From: Valencia hispanica
Lineage: Eukaryota > Chordata > Actinopteri > Cyprinodontiformes > Valenciidae
Length of the DNA stretch: 64,000 nucleotides
NCBI GenBank assembly: GCA_963556495.2
Contig: OY747712.1
Span: 54,553,069-54,617,068 of the forward strand
Direction: 5' to 3'
Shown: positions 62,517 through 64,000 of the stretch, piece by piece
How the letters are laid out: each line of letters starts with the position of its first letter
Position numbering within the stretch: position 1 is the stretch's first letter
Notes under the pieces: generated by a model
What the model was told of the DNA's origin: nothing
The model's database searches: none
What the model saw: only the letters and a program-made list of their open reading frames with translations
Made by a program: the position numbers and the translations under genes

Positions 62517-64000
62517 TGTTGTGCCACAGATAGGTAGGTTTTGGCTATGAATAATTATGAATAATTGCTTAGGGCAATTATTAATCAGATTAATAATTTT
62601 ATGTAAAAATTAGCTCGTTTAGGGCTTCCACCTGGATTCCAGGAAAATCAATAGCCAAATTGTTCAGTCTCAGTTTTTGTTTATGATTACCTGCCTGATA
62701 AGGCTGAGATAATTAAAACAAAAATGAAGGAATAAGTTCTTGGCGTACCTGAACAGCAAGTTACTACACATGTAGGTGAAATAACAACAACAGTTTTCCA
62801 AAATACAAGAGTTTATTACAACAAGAATTCACTTTCAGTTAACATACTTTAATCAAAAAACTCACCAAACTAGTAAAACACAACTAAACTACTAAGAAAA
62901 GAAAAACGATAATAAAACTCACACTCCAAAGTAAAACAGTAAAAGTGATAAAAATGCACAAAAATAGAAACAAACAATAAATTGATAATGATGTCACAGT
63001 TCAGAATGAATATGTTTGCTCAAAGACCAAGGCTTGTAGGGTTAGGGTTAGGGGTTAGGGTTAGGTAAGGGTAAGGGTTAGGGGTTAGTCTTCTTCCAAA
63101 ACATTGTTTGGAAGAAGCAATGTTTCATTAAACCATTTGCTGAATTAGAAATCAATAACCTTTAGATAATTGATTCTATTTAATGGATTGGTCACCGCAG
63201 TGATTGATCTAATTTAATATTTAGACTTTATGTTGACGTTAATGGCAGTACCAATTATGTCGATCTAATTTAGTATTTTGACTTACCAAGAAGGCGGTCT
63301 CAAAGATGACTTAAAAGATTAGTTAAGTGTTTAAACTATCCGTTTTAAAGTCGATCTCTATTCTGAATAGCATTAACGACAGTCTTTATTGTTCATGAGT
63401 AAAATACCATCAATGGCCGGCCCACGTGGTTCACCAGAGCATGTAGCTTACAGCTAACTCACGTGGCGCTGCTTAAAGTCGCTCTGGTTCATTTATTAAA
63501 CATCAAACCAAGAAAAACTGTTGGATTGAGTAACTCGAGAATCACTGTTTAAACCTCCAGGCCGATCGGCCTGTTTGTACCCGAACAATAAATGAAATAT
63601 TACACAAAGTAACAAATCACAGTGAAAATAAACAACCCTTAATTCTTGTTTAAACTAACCTAATCTCGCCTCTGCCCAGACAGACCTTTTTGAACAGTTA
63701 AAGTTCTCCAGGTTGCTCCGTGGATGATGGGCGAAGCCAAAACAACGTTAGCCCGCAGGCTAGCCACAGCTACGGTCCGTTAGCAGTGGGAGGAATATAG
63801 CTGTTGAATCGCGGGTAGCATTAGCTCGGAACGTCGTGTCGTCCTCTTCGGCTTGCTAAACAGCGATCAGCTGCACCTCAGTTCACCGACACAGTACCTT
63901 CTCTGCAGGTTCAAGATAGCATTGTCCCAGGCGTTGTCGCGGTGGGGTAACGCTCCAGTCTCGACCTGGTTCTGTGGCATTCAGTAGCTGTTAGCGGCTC
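62517..64000 (+). repeat. LTR-like repeat X, right copy, runs off the window
   Basis: Begins TGTTGTGCCACAGATAGGTA at the last codons of the env-like frame and matches 52092 onward for about 220-290 bases. If it is the 3' LTR of that retroelement, env runs into the LTR; alternatively it is a separate LTR insertion. Contains a telomere-like repeat at 63038. The remainder to 64000 has no coding sequence; GC rises towards the end. Its right boundary is outside the window. Confidence 0.45.
63038..63089 (+). repeat. Interstitial telomere-like repeat
   Basis: About 52 bases of TTAGGG units with variants (GGGGTTAGGG, TAAGGG). Not present in the left copy of repeat X. Confidence 0.9.

Larger units (their letters stand above)
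54041..62537 (+). pseudogene. Retroviral env-like surface-protein remnant, split by an endogenous retrovirus
   Basis: The frame opens at ATG 54041 with a hydrophobic stretch fit for a signal peptide or membrane anchor (residues 6-21), then a Cys- and N-glycosylation-rich region that shifts frame after 54229. It is cut at 54416 by a provirus inserted antisense, and coding of the same type resumes at 62116, again Cys-rich, changes frame around 62300 and stops at 62537. A furin-like RRKR site (near 62495) is compatible with the surface/transmembrane boundary; almost nothing of the transmembrane subunit follows because repeat X begins at 62517. Env identity is inferred from these features; the viral group is unknown. 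The several shifts and two insertions make it non-functional. Confidence 0.5.

Overview
This window is eukaryotic nuclear DNA from a ray-finned fish, most likely a percomorph (possibly a killifish or livebearer relative; the genus is a guess). The evidence is the repeat spectrum: several L2/CR1-group LINEs with esterase-type ORF1, a Rex1-like LINE, four Tc1 families, hAT and Kolobok-like DNA transposons, a tRNA-derived SINE ending in GGAT repeats, a Gypsy element with PNMA-like gag, and endogenous retroviruses. Nothing bacterial is present. Nearly every long reading frame belongs to a transposon. The only host gene I can support is the 3' end of an occludin/ELL-domain gene (exons 34506-34677 and 36660-36761, + strand), so the window reads as a heavily invaded 5'/intronic region, that gene end, and a second repeat field downstream.

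Layout. 1-3.7 kb: broken Gypsy-type gag/protease split by a solo LTR (752-1441). 3.7-10.9 kb: a LINE fragment (family D) interrupted by a hAT relic (3883-10500), which holds a near-complete minus-strand LINE (family A, 4229-10150), which holds a 5'-truncated LINE (family B, 5141-6428). 10.9-15.3 kb: a Rex1-like fragment (family E) interrupted by a hAT element with perfect 8-bp duplications (11897-13509), then a Tc1 element (13661-15239). 15.3-19.5 kb: family B copy split by a family E LINE with an open 947-codon frame. 19.8-21.4 kb: Tc1 with a nearly intact transposase. 22.2-24.6 kb: a GC-rich, poly(A)-tailed retroposon of unknown class with 13-bp duplications. 24.7-34.3 kb: further A and B copies in both orientations, one with a telomere-like palindrome at an internal deletion. 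34.3-38.3 kb: the host gene end with small elements in its intron and 3' flank. 38.3-47.4 kb: family B, interrupted by Tc1, interrupted by family A. 47.5-51.9 kb: Kolobok-like element, SINEs, LINE ends, a GATA array and a second copy of the GC-rich retroposon. 52-64 kb: an env-like retroviral remnant split by an antisense endogenous retrovirus with 425-bp LTRs and a tRNA-Trp primer site, flanked by a second LTR-like repeat that runs off the window.

The genes here do not form a pathway. Their relation is stratigraphic: insertions cut older insertions, so a relative order can be read directly. No element looks fully competent. The best preserved are the Tc1 transposase at 20139-21164 and the family E ORF at 15667-18510, and both carry a specific lesion. 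LINE families are labelled A, B, D, E and F here for convenience; clade names are inferred from protein motifs and no database search was run.
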